DNA from: Lepidodermella squamata
Lineage: Eukaryota > Gastrotricha
Length of the DNA: 64,000 nucleotides
NCBI GenBank assembly: GCA_047495785.1
Contig: JBLDXI010000024.1
Location: 4,278,001 to 4,342,000, forward strand
Reading direction: 5' to 3'
Shown: piece after piece, positions 22,617 through 49,343 of the stretch
How positions within the stretch are numbered: position 1 is the first letter of the stretch
How the letters are laid out: each line of letters begins with the position of its first letter
Program-made: the position numbers and the translations under genes
The notes under the pieces: model-generated
The model's input: the letters and a program-made list of their open reading frames with translations, nothing else
Database searches by the model: none
What the model was told of the DNA's origin: nothing

Positions 22617-24248
22617 TCACAGTTCGAAGTTGGACCATGGACCAGGGTGTTCTGTTGTAATTTTGTTCTGTTGTAATTTCGAACTAAAAGGGTTCCGCTC
22701 ATCGATAAATTTGCCTATTGAAATGTAACATACCGAGATGAGCTCATTTTGAGATTCATTCCGCACAGCTTTCATTGCTGATCGGGTAGTAATGCTGGTC
22801 TTCATTGCAGCCGTTGATCTTTTTTTCAAAATTGCTCCAACAATCGGCTGTAGACCATTATCAATTGCCTCGTCGCTAGGCGTCAACGGCCAACTTTTAG
22901 CTGAAGTTATTGCTGCAGACATTGTTGAAAATGTGGATGAACTCGAAACTGTTGATGGCGGAGTGACGCGCGGGTTCCATGCTCTCGTGCCTAACTCACG
23001 GCCTAAGGCAGCGCCTCGTCTTCTCAAATTGCCGATACTGAGTTCATCGTTCCACATTGTCGCGATGTCCAAGGCTGTATCGCCCCTGTCATTCGTTGCA
23101 TTCACATCAACGCCCAAATCGAGCAAGGCCACAAGGGTATGCTCCCGAGCATTCGACGCTGCCGCAGACATGAGTGCGTTATAGCCAGAATCTTCAGACC
23201 TAAGGTTGAAATCGTAGCCTTTACTAGCTAGGTACCGCATAATTTCAACAAGATCCCAGTCATTTATTTGCGCACCACTGCGAAATTGAAGGTAATAGTC
23301 GCAGGCGGCAACTTGCGACCTTGAATTGACGTCATTCTGTCCGATTTCAATGGCAAACTTGATAAAGGTTAAATGACCCAATGCAGTTCGACCAATTTGA
23401 CAGGCTTGCAGCAACATATTATCACCTTCGTAATTCATCGCCTGCGTATCCGCTCCTTGCTGGATCAAGTATTGAAGTAAACCGAGGGAATAGCCGGTTC
23501 TTGTCGCCAACAGCAATGGCGAGTTGCCTTCCTTGTCCATCGCATTAACATCCATCTTGAACTGCTCGACCAGTAATCTAGCGAAAGGTACCGGATCACT
23601 AGTGTCTACCCGGCAAAGTATATGAAGAGCAGTTTGCCCAAGCCTGTTTCTGGAATCAGGCGATTCGAATGGTAACAAGTAGTAAACAAGCCGGAGATAG
23701 TCTTGAGTGATTTGCCCGTCGAAGGCAACCATCAGCGCCGTTTGAAGTTTGTTGTCTCGAACATCAGTTCTAGCCTTGTATTTTTCGACGAGAAGTCTCG
23801 CTAGATCCAGCCTGCCTACTCTGGCTGCCCAGAGAAATGGAGTTTTTGAATCATCGCGATCATCGATGAGCTCGACAACATGTGTACCGATTCGATACTC
23901 GGAATAGCCGTAACTCCTTGCCTCAACATCTGCGCCATTTCTTAGTAGCAGTTCCACCATTTCGTAGCTCTGATTTGTTCGAATTGCATTCGCTAAAGCT
24001 GGGGCTCGGCTACTTGGTTGGTAAACTGCCGTGGAATTAGCGTTTACAAGACCCGAATTCAACATTTGCTGAACAGTAGAAATTTGGCCCGACATAACAG
24101 CTTGGTTGAAAGCCTAAATCGAACACTTGTAGACTGCTGAAAAATCTGAAAAGGTTCAGAGTCTTACGCTATCGTAATCGATCGCCCGAGCGTAAATCAT
24201 AGTAACCGTGGAACATATTTCGAGAAAAATTACGTAAATGGAAAGCAT
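22617..24248 (-). CDS. Secreted ankyrin-repeat protein 2
   Basis: Exon 1 (24248-24168) encodes a signal-peptide-like N-terminus (MLSIYVIFLEICSTVTMIYA). A 54-bp intron (gtaaga...tttag) joins it in phase 0 to an exon read to 22617; the whole is 525 residues. About ten ankyrin repeats follow (GHTV-less, with motifs such as TPFLWAARVGRLDLARLLVEKYKA, SPLLLATRTGYSLGLLQYLIQQGADT, NALMSAAASNAREHTLVALLD), then a Ser/Thr-rich tail. The extreme C-terminus is uncertain because a GTATGT donor near 22730 could splice to an unseen exon. Paralogue of the gene at 20738-22180. Ankyrin proteins are usually intracellular, so a signal peptide is unusual. Confidence 0.75.
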
Positions 24249-25116
24249 TTGTTTTTCACTCTTGGATTATTTTAAAAAAATGCTGCATTCATCGAGACAT
24301 GAATGTTTTTCTGCTATCATTAAACAATAAAAACACGATTTTATTGCGGCATTCAGGTTAGCCATTCTTTCCAGCTCGAGGAATTATATTTTTCTACGTA
24401 ATCACGTGACGCCATTGTGTTCAAGCCATTGTGTTTATATGGTCACCCAGTTATGCAGTTTCGCTAGTGCTTACAGATGTACAATTGTACCCGTGGATCA
24501 CAAACACGTAGAAAGAGGAAAGCATGAGGAAAGCATGAGGAAAGCATCATATAAATTCAAAATTTAAGTAATGACCGAAACATTCGACCAATTGCGCGCA
24601 ATCTCTCTGTATATTCCGTTCTCATGCAATATGCTGTAATCGTTATTGAAAATGAATGATGATTTCAGAGCTACGTGCTACATTGGGAAAACCGATACAG
24701 TATATTGGCTTAGGGTGGATTTCCGCTACAGTAAACGAAATCGCTGGCGCGTGGCTCCAGCGAGCATCCGACATCGAACACGTTGTAGTAGCGCTGGATG
24801 ACGCGCTTGCCCAGTACGATTTTGCTCGGAGCAGTGTTAGCATAGATGAAAGGCCTCTGCGAGCGATATTTTTGTGGACTACACGCTGAATGAATAACCG
24901 AGGTATCCCCTGCTCAAAAGTTATACTTCGCACGCTACTGTTCAGGTCTCGTTCATCCCATCCTTGTTTTAGTCGCCATTGAATCATAGTCTCATCTGTT
25001 GGTTTATATTATTATTTTAATTCTTGGCGATTATTGTTTTCGCTGCAGTTACTGATGGGTCATACAATCTATATTAAAACTTCCTAAACTAGTCCCACAA
25101 TTACAAGCCACACAAG
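24249..25116. other. Intergenic region left of lectin 2
   Basis: Contains a short tandem repeat (GAGGAAAGCAT units near 24517-24548). From about 24970 it matches the 3' flank of lectin 1 (13960 onward), marking the left edge of the duplicated lectin/MACPF segment. Open frames at 24643-24987 have no recognised domain. Confidence 0.45.
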
Positions 25117-26748
25117 TTATAGCAATTGGCAAATAGCGCCATCCAAGTTAGTACCGCAGCCAACATCGTCCCAGACACCTGTATGGCTGATACGTGTGCA
25201 TGTAGTTCCACCGGCACAGCCGAAACCATCTGGCTGGCCGGGTGGCCAGCTCGAGTAACTAAAAGCAGCGATGTTGCTTTGCCAACGGAATGCACCATCT
25301 CTATTGATGCCTGCAAGACAGAACCCATTGCAGCCCCAACCTGGGTTATAATTTGCTGTTTTAACTGAAGAAATATGTCGCTATAATTATGCCGAAGACC
25401 TCTTTAAGGATACCTTACCAGCTATGAGAACTCGAACAGCTTCTTGCTCTGCAGCATTTTTTATCTGTTATCTCAGCCAGTTTCCCGCCTTTCTGCTTGC
25501 AAACTTCCACGGCAGTTAGCCAATTCATAGCTTGTTTTCCAAAAAGACCCCTTCTGTGAAACCAAGGCAATTGCACTTCTCCGCTTCAAAAAAGAAAGAA
25601 ACTTGGAATAGGCTTCTGAGAGGCATCTTGCATAATCGTACCATATGCCGGGTATTTTCTAAAAGCTTCAAGAAGCTGAGTTTGTGCGTACTGGAATTCT
25701 GCGTCGGAGATCCCGCGAGCTTCGTGGCCTACGACTTCATGCCAAACATCCGTACCACCGCCCTTCCACCACGGTTGCTTCTTGACGTGCTCGACCACGA
25801 TTTTTCGCTGGGCTGTGATAACCGCTTTCGATTCTAGTGCAGTTATCTCTGCGTTGATAGTGCGATCTGCTGAGTGAGGAGCCTCAACTGCGATGGCAAC
25901 CTTGTAAGGAATAACAGAGGAGTTCAAACATGCGCGCGCACACATCGCGAGTCAGGCGACAACGCGTGGTTTTCTTGAGGTAACTTTTTTGTCATGATGA
26001 ATATCGGAAATATTTTTACATATTCGGGAAGCTCTCTTTAAGCTGCGGTCGCCTATGTTTTTATTTTGTTGATTTTCGAATTCGAAATTTAAGAAATCTT
26101 GTGTAAATGCCCAAAATGCACGAAAACAAGCTAAAATGACCATATTTCAGGCGCCCGCTGCCAAATAGCTGAAAATTATTTCTCAAAAATAAAAACATGA
26201 GCGACCGCATTATGAGGCGAGCTTTCCGAATCTGCTAAAATATTTCCAAAATTCGTTAAAACAAAAAAGTTACCGCAAGATGATGACTAAATAACACCGC
26301 GCGCTGGTCGCACAATAGGCCCATACTATTACGCGCGCGCGCACGCAAGTTTGAACTCCTCTACTATTCCTTACAAGATGGCAACGACGTACGACATGTC
26401 ATTCGGGCGAATTTCCTGGGAAAAGCGCATGCCGCTGTACTCATCACTACCGTGCATGAGTTGGGCAGCTCTGTCTAGAAAAGCTGATAATTGAGGGTTG
26501 TCTAGCCAGTCGGCTCGAGAAGCAAGTTGTTCAACCAGCTTTTGTTTGATAACTGCAACCGACGATTGTTCTGCTGCGAGGGAAAACCTGCCCTCGATCA
26601 GTGACGTTGAAATAGGTCCAATCTCCATGGGAAGATCGTGAGCACTCGTTGAGCTGCTCTTTTTAACCTTCCAACTTGCATCGACAGAGCCAAAAGTTAA
26701 AATCACTCCAACTGAGAAAATAGCTAATGTAGCCTCAAAAGAAAACAT
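25117..26748 (-). pseudogene. C-type lectin copy 2, interrupted by a MITE
   Basis: Highly similar to lectin 1 along the whole length: signal peptide, unassigned domain, C-type lectin domain with QPD and WDDVGC. Its exon 1 is split by a 477-bp foldback element at 25901-26377. It also has a nonsense change (CGA to TGA) near 25590, an in-frame 9-bp loss near 25567, and a 7-bp duplication near 25462 that shifts the frame. The exon-2 frame is otherwise preserved (25352-25117). The TATA box is weakened and another foldback element sits just upstream. It is unlikely to yield a full protein. Confidence 0.85.
25901..26377. mobile_element. Foldback/MITE element inside lectin 2, 8-9 bp target duplication
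   Basis: The ends CTTGTAAGGAATA (25901 onward) and its complement (up to 26377) form inverted repeats of about 29 bp. Weaker pairing continues inward for well over 100 bp (for example GTAACTTTTTTGT and ACAAAAAAGTTAC). ATGGCAAC (or GATGGCAAC, sharing one base with the end) flanks both sides and occurs once at the same place in lectin 1, so the empty site is known. A duplication of 8 or 9 bp fits hAT-like or Mutator-like origin. No coding capacity. Confidence 0.88.
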
Positions 26749-26807
26749 GTTTCAGCCTAGTCAAATGAGCGATATAATAACCCGATATAATGCTGTTTTT
26801 ATTCCTG

Positions 26808-27102
26808 CATTGTGTTTGAGGTTGTAAGTTGAAAAAAATCCGCACGCTGATTGGTCAGTTGGCTCGTATCCATGACTCCGCCTTGCTACTTGATCGTGCG
26901 ATCTATATATTTGTGGCTTTTACTATTTTTATGAAGGCCGTAGCACGCGTTTCCAACAAATGCCTAAAACCATTCATAAAAAGATATTTTTTGCAAACAT
27001 TTTATGGATCGCACGATCAAGTAGCAAGGCGGAGTCATGGATACGAGCCAACTGACCAATCAGCGTGCAGATGTTTTTCAACTTACAACCTCAAACACAA
27101 TG
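26808..27102. mobile_element. Foldback element with about 97-bp inverted arms
   Basis: The left arm (26808-26905, starting CATTGTGTTTGAGG) and right arm (27005-27102) are nearly perfect reverse complements. Both carry GCACGCTGATTGGTCAG and a GATCGCACGATC-type block. The element is absent at the matching place upstream of lectin 1 (around 15313, CCTG followed by TGAAAGG), so it inserted after the duplication. The target duplication is unclear, at most 2 bp. It lies about 60 bp from the lectin 2 start. Confidence 0.85.
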
Positions 27103-27890
27103 TGGGAAAGCCTAAAACCGTTCAATTATTCTAATTGAAATTCGACCCACTAACCCTGATTCCTCCGATCGACTCATCTCATTTAAATTCAAAGCGTTAA
27201 TCACTGTTATTGACACTGGTTTTTCGCCCGGTGACAATCAGTCAACTTTCTAATGTTATGACTGTGATTCACAAATTCCAAAAAAAGTTTAATTAGCTGG
27301 ACAAATTACCTGTGCATCGGATTGTTTTTATCACGAACTTCACTTTTCCGTGTAATTTGTTTGCCCGTTTGAAAATTTACGATTTAATTTGAATGATTCA
27401 GTCATAATTTTTTTTAGTATTTGTATGGCAGGAACCCGGAAATTTCTGAATTCCGTACTTCAATGTAAAAAAGCATATTATAGGCACCCCAGACCTTATC
27501 GGAGGCTGATTTGTTTGCTATCTTCTTGGCGAGATTCGACAGACCGGATGTTTTTGTTAACGTTGAATTATTCGCTCATCAACATTCCAAGTGATTTGAA
27601 AAGCATCTTAATTGGATAAACACATACGTGCCGTTGAATCTAATTTTTTCTATCGCCGGCAGCCGCTGGCTAAACCGCAGCAACCCTGTGCATTGTTGGC
27701 ACGTTTTCTTAAGGCGGTGAAAACCTGCCTGACATTTGAATTAAAAATAGCACGCTAAAAGTAAAACACGCGAACAATCTAGAATACTCAAATATTCACC
27801 ATAACAGGATGCTAACGGCGAAAATAAAAGGCCAGCTGTTTTTCGGCTTTGGTCATCATATTTTTTCGAAACGTAGAGCTATTTTCAGCC
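27103..27890. other. Divergent intergenic region of lectin 2 and MACPF copy 2
   Basis: Alignable in patches with 15310-16023. No further gene or element is seen. It presumably carries the promoter of the MACPF copy starting at 27891. Confidence 0.4.
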
Positions 27891-30754
27891 ATGCGGGCGT
27901 TGAAATTTGCCGGAATATTGTTGCTATGTTCGTTAGTCGCAGCTCAAACGACTACTAAGACAACCACAAAGGCAGCCGCCAGTTGAACCACAACTAGAGC
28001 CGCCTTAAATTGTCCAGCTCCACCGCGTGTTTCCTGCGCTCGTTATGCTAATAAACCATAGCTAGTTGACACGGAAAACGCACTAAGGAAACTGCCCGTT
28101 CGACGGACTACAAGTAAGCCGGGAGCGGGCTCGACTACGACGCGTAATGTAACCACAGTCAAGACAACTACACCTAAGCGGACGACTAGAATTGACGACA
28201 GTTTGTCCCGAGCCTTGACGAGCTACCCGGTCGGCAGTTACATTTACTACCAAGTATTGGATGACAGTATTAGCACGCTCGTCGGAAATGACACCATCCA
28301 ATGCCTATCGAACAAAAAGTGGAGTAAAGCGCCGACCTGCGACTTTTGGTGTAACATGCCAGAGATCGAAAACGGCAACTGTGACGAGGGTGCGCTGAGA
28401 GAAAACTCGAATGAATTTGACATCTCCGAGTCTACGCTGTGCCGCTGCGATGACGGCTACACCAAGTCTTCGGGCAGCGTCAACCCTGTCTGCCAAAGCA
28501 CCGGCGAGTGGGACGATGTGCTTGTATGCGTCAAACGCCGTCAAATCGCTGACCTGTATGCGCGAATCCAGTGGTTGATGGCGGCGAATGCGCCGGGACT
28601 AATTTCAACGTCGGTGACACAACCACATGCACTTGCAGTGGTACAACAGCTAAAATAAGCGTGAAATGCGGACGAAATGCAAGGTAGTTCGAACAATTTA
28701 CAGAATCAAACATTCATGACTTTAATTTACTAAACTACAGGTGGACAGGATTGCCGACCTGCAAGAAATCATCCGGGTCTACCCAAGATTCAAAAACTAC
28801 AACTACTACCACTACTACTACTACTACTACTACCGTTCCTACAACTACAACCACCACAGGATGCCCACCAGCTAGTGCTACAACAAGTTCTACAGCCTCA
28901 TGCTCGCGATCTCTTTTCGTTCGACCACGTAATCGCACTGCCGTCACAACACCTAAACCACGAGGCGCTTCTTCGTCCAGAAGTGGTCAATCTAGAGCGT
29001 TAAGTAAGTCGAAGGCTGGGTACGATCTAGTTGGATTATTTATTTATCTTCACATAGCATCTTCTGCGCTGCCAAATATCCAGTATCTAGGACTTGGCTA
29101 TGACATTCTAACGGCCAACCCCAGGCCCATGAGAGCAGTTAACAGCGATCTCCTTGGTTATCGGCTTCCTGTCGTTCGTCTGTCCAGTACAGAAGTTCCG
29201 GCATTTGACGCATACACGGCTCCTGATAACGTTGAAGCCTTGAGGCAGCCGACATGCGCTGCTACGTATTCCGGTGAAATGATCAATGATTTCAAATCAT
29301 ACAAGCAGTCTCGGTCGTGGCAAGCCAGCTCTTCAGGTGGTCTCAGTTTCGGATCGGCGTTCAAATTCAGCGCCGACTATAGCGAGATGCGCCAATCATT
29401 GATGCAGGGCTATTCGGCTAATTCCAGGAAAACGATCGACGCCTGGTCATCCTGCACGTCCTATCAAGGCCGTATCAAGGCCCTACTGCTGAATAAGGAC
29501 CAACTCGACGCCGAGTTCAAAATGGCCGTCGCGAAACTGCCAGCTGCAAATTGCGGAAACGCCTATCGTGAATTTATCGGTAACTACGGCAGTCACTTTG
29601 TAGTTCAAATACAAATGGGTTGGCTTGCTTGGAAGAGATACTCATTCACTAGCACGGCCTGGGCTAGTTTCTCCAGCTACCTTCAGTCTCAATCATCATC
29701 AACTGCCGTAAAAGCCGCTTACAACAGCTTTGCAATAGACATGGGCGATACCGAATCGAAAAGCTCTTCGGACGAAGTAGCGCAGAAGTTTTCGTCGCTG
29801 ACAGAAAAATCGAACACGTTAACAATCGGAACGCGCAACAACATGTCTAATCCAATGCCGGTCGTCGTCAAATTGAAGGCGATCGCTGATCTGCTGACGT
29901 CAGAATTCTTCCCAACAGACTGCTCGATCGACGCTAAGAGGCAACTGTTCTTATCTGCGCTGACGTCCTACTGCACGTCGCTGCAGGTGAATGACGGCTA
30001 CGGCGCCGATGCAGCGTCTTGCTTTGAAACGCCAACTGATGATAGCTACTCTAAGCTCTACTTGACGTCGGGCTTTGGGGGTATGAGTGTTAGTGGGTCT
30101 TATGCCCAAAGTGGCATGAATGGCCTGACCGGCGGATTCAATTGTCCTGGCAACTTTACCGCCAGCACTATTGCAACGGTTAATGCGAATTCGCCCAATA
30201 AAGTTATCTTCACAGTGTGCAGCTTGCCTTCTGGGGACCCAGCTGGTGTCTTTGGCGGAATGTATCAGCTGACACCTACCGGCCCGGACGGGTGCAACAA
30301 TGCCGGATTTGCAGGGTTTTGCCCAGCCCCTGTTATCGATGGAAATACGTTAAATGCAGTGACTGGTACTGGGGCTTGTCCAGCCCAATACACGGCGATC
30401 CAACTGCTGCGTTCTTGCGTTTCCTTCTCCAATGTTTGCGTGAAGCCCGTGCCAGGAACGTGTGGCAGAGATTGTTGCAGGAGGTTTTTGGGAGTGTGCA
30501 CGAGCAGATGCGATAATGACTGCCCACCGGCTTTGTGCACGCCCACCTACAACAGCAATGTCTACGCGTGTTACAAAGACCCTGGACCCAGCAAGATGCC
30601 TTGGCTCGGCGGCTTTTTCGCCACTGGTCTGGGCATCAATCCACGCACAGGTTCGTACGGCTGCCCGGTTGGTTATATCGCCGTGCTTCTTTTCGAATAC
30701 ACGGATTGCGGTAGTTCCACGCCGACGCGAGCCTACGCATGCTTGCTAGCATGA
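27891..30754 (+). pseudogene. Sushi/MACPF protein, copy 2 (MACPF part intact, N-terminal part broken)
   Basis: A signal peptide and Thr-rich segment, sushi domains (about 28210-28680), an intron (about 28685-28740), a Thr repeat, a further in-frame 54-bp intron (about 29004-29057), a MACPF domain with the YGSHF signature (about 29585), and a Cys-rich MPEG1/perivitellin-like C-terminal region up to 30754. From 28751 to 30754 the frame is open. Upstream, two in-frame stops (TGA at 27984-27986, TAG at 28059-28061) and a net 2-bp gain near 28555 break the sushi part. MACPF proteins of this type oligomerise into pores in microbial or target membranes. Either this is a young pseudogene, or an unusual start or splice variant uses only the 3' part. 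Evidence favours decay. Confidence 0.75.
28796..28860 (+). repeat. ACT-type microsatellite coding for polythreonine
   Basis: A run of ACT/ACC triplets between the sushi and MACPF parts of copy 2, translating to a Thr stretch (a probable O-glycosylated linker). Copy 1 lacks it. Confidence 0.85.
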
Positions 30755-31146
30755 TTTGCGGCCTGGGAGATATAAACCTGGCCTTTTATGCACCAACTCG
30801 ATATCAGTTCAGAAAATTTATGCAAAAAGTTTTGAAATATCTTCATATTGATATGATACTAAAATTCCAAAAGAATTTAAATAATTTCATTTTGCTAACA
30901 AATGATGTTACGGGGGCTTGCTAGCACCCAAATGACGGTGAATTGTTATGCCGAACGGAACATCTTGTATCTTGTTTTTTCAATAAAAATTTGCAAAATT
31001 TGTACAGTGTGGACTCGGATTATCTCGTCTTCGATAGGCTACCAGTCTGCCTTTTGCTAATGGATCTTTCGTCGCTCTTATCATACAGTTTTTCCTCGAA
31101 ACTAACATTCCTTAGGGCTTTAAAAATACATATTAATATAATTTTA
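30755..31146. other. 3' flank of MACPF copy 2
   Basis: AT-rich and gene-free. AATATAATTTTA at 31135-31146 recurs at 33192-33203 on the other side of the Penelope-like element and is the candidate target duplication. Confidence 0.5.
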
Positions 31147-31169
31147 ATAGTTAACTTGTTTTCGATAGT

Positions 31170-31267
31170 TTGAGTAAAAAGATTAGCGCGTACAGTCGAA
31201 CTTTTTTATTTCTTGAAGACGACGTTTCGGCACAAGCGGGTGCCATCATCAGGTCATATATAAGGAA
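31170..31267 (-). repeat. Left inverted terminal repeat of the Penelope-like element
   Basis: A 98-bp perfect reverse complement of 33096-33193. It carries the hammerhead-like motif in antisense orientation relative to the element. Confidence 0.9.
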
Positions 31268-33008
31268 GGATCCGTCTGCACCCAAAGCCTTGAAACGTGC
31301 CATCAACCAACTGAAGAAGCGCAAGGATATTGTCATCACTAGACCCGACAAAGGTTCCGGAGTTGTCATTATGGACAGATCAGAGTACATGCGACTCTTG
31401 AAAGCAGCATCGATCGACAACCAGGAAAAGTTCGCTCCGGTGAGCCTTGAGCGGCCGAAGACTCGAGGCCCTCGGCCTAAACACTTCCACCCTCTGCTAC
31501 AGAGAGAAAAAGAAATCAACAAGGCCATCAAACGCATTCTTCCTGAGAAGACAGCGAAAGCCCTCTACTCCAAAGGCGCGAGGCTTGCTCACCTGTACGG
31601 CTTGCCAAAAATCCACAAGAAGGTTCTGGCAGTACGTCCCATTCTGTCGGCGAGTTCAACCTACAACTCCAAGCTAGCGAAATATCTGGAGAGCCTACTC
31701 AAACCTTTGGCTCAGAACGATTACACCATCTCCGACATACTGTCCTTCAGCGAAACCCTCCGGAAGACTGAAGTTTCAGCAAACAGCATCCTGGTCTCTT
31801 ACGACGTCAAATCACTCTTTACGAATGTCCCCGTCGACGACGCGATTGAGATCATCACTGCGAAAGCCTTCCAAGACGATTGGTTCAACAAAACACACAA
31901 TCTCAACATCAAGAAGGAAGACCTTGCTGAACTCCTGTCCTTGGCAATCAAAAACCAACTGTTCCAACTTGACGACAAGCTGTATCAACAAGTGGACGGC
32001 GTGGCTATGGGCTCGCCGCTGGGTCCACTAATGGCGAACGTCATCATGGGCCACCTGGAGGAAAAACTGGAAAAGGACGGCAAGATTCCGGAGCTCTATC
32101 ATCGCTACGTCGACGACACCCTGTCCCTGATGCCCAGTGTTGAAACGGCCGAGGAGTTTCGTGAAACCCTGAACTCATGTCACCCATCACTGAAATTTAC
32201 AATGGAAATGATGGATGAGAATTGCTCGATACCTTTCTGTGGAATGCGAGTTCAAAAAGTTGGCTCGAGCCTAAACACAAGCGTCTACATCAAACCAACC
32301 GATACCGGGCTGCTACTGCATCATCAAAGCCACGTTGATTACAAATATAAGCGGAGTATCATAACAACCATGCTCCACAGAGCCTATCGACTCTCGACAA
32401 CCTGGCCTGAAGTCCACCGAGAAATTCAACGTATTAAAAAAGTCTTTGTCGACCTGAAATATCCCGCGAAGCTTCTGGATTCGACCATCGACAGATTTCT
32501 CTCTGAGAAGCAATCGCCTCACACAATGAAAACCGAGAAGCCGGACGCGCCGGTTCGAATTGTGCTTCCGTTCAAAGACGAAAAAGGAACCCAAGTTGTC
32601 CGACGACAGCTGCACGACCTGAACAACAAAGCGAACACCAACGTCCAGGCGGTCTTCACGAGCAAGAAAATTGCGGACTATTTCGGGCCGAAAGAGCAAA
32701 AGCTACCCATCATCAACTCGCAGTGCGTAGTGTACCAATTCAAATGTAAACAGTGTGATGCTGTTTATGTTGGCTGTACTGGCCGACATCTACACGTACG
32801 CATTGATGAACACATGAAGAAAGGCCCTCTCAATGAGCACGTCAAGAGTCATGGAGCAGATGTTTCCACCTTGCACAGAAACTTCACCATCCTCAAAAAG
32901 TGTCGCACCAAATGGGCATGCCTACTATTCGAGATGCTTTTCATCAAATCTATTAAGCCTAACCTGAATAAGCAGAAGGACTCTATCAAAGCTAAACTAT
33001 TTATCTAG
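31171..33008 (+). CDS. Reverse transcriptase with GIY-YIG endonuclease (Penelope-like)
   Basis: A frame of 612 residues. Landmarks are RPDKGSG (the DKG block of Penelope-like proteins, about residue 60), the RT motifs SYDVKSLFTNVP (about 210), GVAMGSPLGP (about 275) and YVDDT (about 315), and a C-terminal GIY-YIG domain (about 515-600; VYQFKCKQC, YVGCTGR, R.DEH). The first 30 or so codons translate the inverted repeat, so the natural N-terminal region upstream of DKG is missing. The protein would copy RNA into DNA and nick target DNA. Whether this truncated copy is active is doubtful. Confidence 0.88.
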
Positions 33009-33095
33009 TCGTTTTCCTTGTTGTAGCCTTTACACTGATTAACCCTATCTCATTGTTGTAGCCTTTAACTATACTATCTTTGTTTAGATTTTTGT

Positions 33096-33193
33096 TTCCT
33101 TATATATGACCTGATGATGGCACCCGCTTGTGCCGAAACGTCGTCTTCAAGAAATAAAAAAGTTCGACTGTACGCGCTAATCTTTTTACTCAA
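33096..33193 (+). repeat. Right inverted terminal repeat of the Penelope-like element
   Basis: A 98-bp perfect reverse complement of 31170-31267, in the sense orientation of the element, containing the hammerhead-like motif at 33111-33139. Confidence 0.9.
33111..33145 (+). ncRNA. Hammerhead ribozyme-like motif
   Basis: CTGATGA (33111-33117), then a hairpin GGCAC/GTGCC with a 6-nt loop (33119-33134), then GAAAC (33135-33139). These are the conserved core words of hammerhead ribozymes, in the arrangement known from Penelope-like terminal repeats, where stem III is very short and the ribozyme may act as a dimer. One extra U sits between CUGAUGA and the stem. Cleavage activity is inferred. Confidence 0.65.
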
Positions 33194-33616
33194 TATAATT
33201 TTAGAATAGCCATAAAAAATATCGGTCGATTAGCTTGGCCAGTTCGATATTTTATGATATAACATTCGTAAATTGTTCCCATATGAACTCTTTACTTGTG
33301 CTATATCACCCAAATGTGATAAGTTACATACTTTAGTTACTCATCTCGTCGGCCCTCTCCACAAAGCAATTGGAAGCTTGCCGAACTCCCCGAATGCTTG
33401 ACACATATTGACCTTAAATCATAAACAGTTGCGAACAGCGTCACTGTTTACTGTTTATAACATTTTAGCTATTTAATAGCTTTACCAAAAAGATGCGCAA
33501 GGTTTAATCATCACTGCACACATCCCTAATTGTCGCCAGGCAATTATAAACATTATCAAGAATTTGTTTTTTCGGCTTGAAATGCCGCAATCACTGCACT
33601 GCAAACCACTCAAGTT
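33194..33616. other. Spacer between the retroelement and gene A
   Basis: AT-rich, no coding evidence. It should hold the polyadenylation region of gene A (minus strand). Confidence 0.4.

Positions 33617-49343
<15,727 letters not shown>

Larger units (their letters stand above)
31147..33191 (+). mobile_element. Penelope-like retroelement, 5'-truncated, with inverted terminal repeats
   Basis: Encodes a reverse transcriptase plus GIY-YIG endonuclease. The sequences at 31170-31267 and 33096-33193 are identical in inverted orientation (98 bp). A 12-bp direct repeat (AATATAATTTTA) flanks the element at 31135-31146 and 33192-33203. The body and repeats match the known Penelope-like pattern, in which terminal repeats may be inverted next to a 5'-truncated copy. 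The open frame is uninterrupted, which suggests a recent insertion. Confidence 0.85.

Noticed and set aside
24643-24987. Possible sushi relic on the minus strand (C....RWSHAP)
   Set aside because: Only one short motif resembles the sushi domains; the flanking cysteines are missing and no frame extends it.
18205-28560. Idea that TA-dinucleotide gains broke both MACPF copies (transposon footprints or eliminated sequences)
   Set aside because: The gain in copy 1 is clearly TA (18205-18210). The 2-bp gain in copy 2 (about 28555) cannot be aligned uniquely as TA. One event does not make a pattern.
28083-30546. Long antisense frames across the MACPF copies
   Set aside because: They are shadows of the plus-strand coding region, which shows conserved domains and paralogue support.
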